Below, piece by piece: positions 20,781 to 20,800 of a stretch of DNA of 20,800 nucleotides. Below the pieces are notes generated by a model. It made no database searches. It saw only the letters and a list, made by a program, of their open reading frames with translations, and was not told the DNA's origin. The position numbers and the translations under genes are program-made. Origin of the DNA: Angelakisella sp. (GTDB lineage: Bacteria > Bacillota > Clostridia > Oscillospirales > Ruminococcaceae); contig JAAWEO010000016.1 in assembly GCA_022794295.1 (NCBI GenBank), positions 1-20,800 on the forward strand. Reading direction: 5' to 3'. How positions within the stretch are numbered: position 1 is the first letter of the stretch; every line of letters begins with the position of its first letter.

Positions 20781-20800
20781 CGGGGGGACTAGTCCCCCCG
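20781..20800. repeat. perfect 20-base palindrome at the window edge
   Basis: The last 20 bases read the same on both strands, with six G, ACTAGT and six C at the core. It may continue beyond the window. It adds to the array but has a different core. No function can be assigned. Confidence 0.5.

Larger units (their letters stand above)
20235..20800. other. gene-free right flank with promoter and palindrome array
   Basis: The first 100 bases hold the leader and promoter of the minus-strand lipoprotein gene. From about 20440 to the window end the DNA consists of short GC-rich palindromes in modular order. No frame is credible: the candidates are Pro/Arg- or Gly-rich translations without ribosome sites. 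No tRNA or attachment site was recognised. Confidence 0.65.

Overview
This window is one large flagellar and chemotaxis operon read left to right, about 557 to 18977. It is followed by a convergent single-gene lipoprotein unit on the minus strand, and gene-free DNA rich in palindromes lies at both ends. The sequence is high in GC, uses ATG, GTG and TTG starts behind strong AGGAGG-type ribosome sites, and encodes a FliY-type switch protein, CheC/CheD and a PrsA-like lipoprotein. That combination points to a motile Clostridia member. The GC content and the fliK-flgD-flgE-flbD-motA-motB order suggest an Oscillospiraceae-like gut bacterium, but the genus assignment is inference.

Layout. Positions 1 to 556 hold no convincing gene, but carry inverted repeats and a good extended -10 promoter just before fliK. 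Then come fliK (hook length), flgD (hook cap), a small flagellar operon protein of the TIGR02530 type, flgE (hook), flbD/swrD, motA and motB (stator), fliM and fliY (switch), and cheY. Next are the export-gate genes fliO, fliP, fliQ, fliR, flhB and flhA, the flagellar sigma factor sigD (fliA), two FlgF/FlgG-family rod genes, cheC and cheD. Most junctions are tight or overlapping, so translational coupling is likely. Two clusters of hairpins flank flgE. After cheD, two back-to-back hairpin terminators separate the operon from a minus-strand PrsA-like lipoprotein gene that has its own consensus promoter. The last 560 bases are a gene-free array of short palindromes.

How it works together. FliOPQR-FlhAB form the export gate, FlhB with FliK controls the hook-to-filament substrate switch, and FlgD caps the FlgE hook while it grows. 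MotAB drives rotation. CheY-P should bind FliM and be dephosphorylated by FliY and CheC, with CheD as CheC's partner. SigD turns on the late genes, which are not in this window.

Main departures from the usual Firmicutes fla/che operon: the basal-body block (flgBC-fliEFGHIJ) is not directly upstream; fliL is absent between motB and fliM; flhF and flhG are absent between flhA and sigD; cheA, cheW and cheB are absent. Other oddities are a FlgD with two copies of its C-terminal module, a FlgE whose middle third has unlike codon usage, a FliY with a Pro/Tyr/Gly-rich linker and no CheY-binding N-terminal peptide, and the structured DNA around flgE and at the window's ends. I did not see a wholly new defence or mobile system here.
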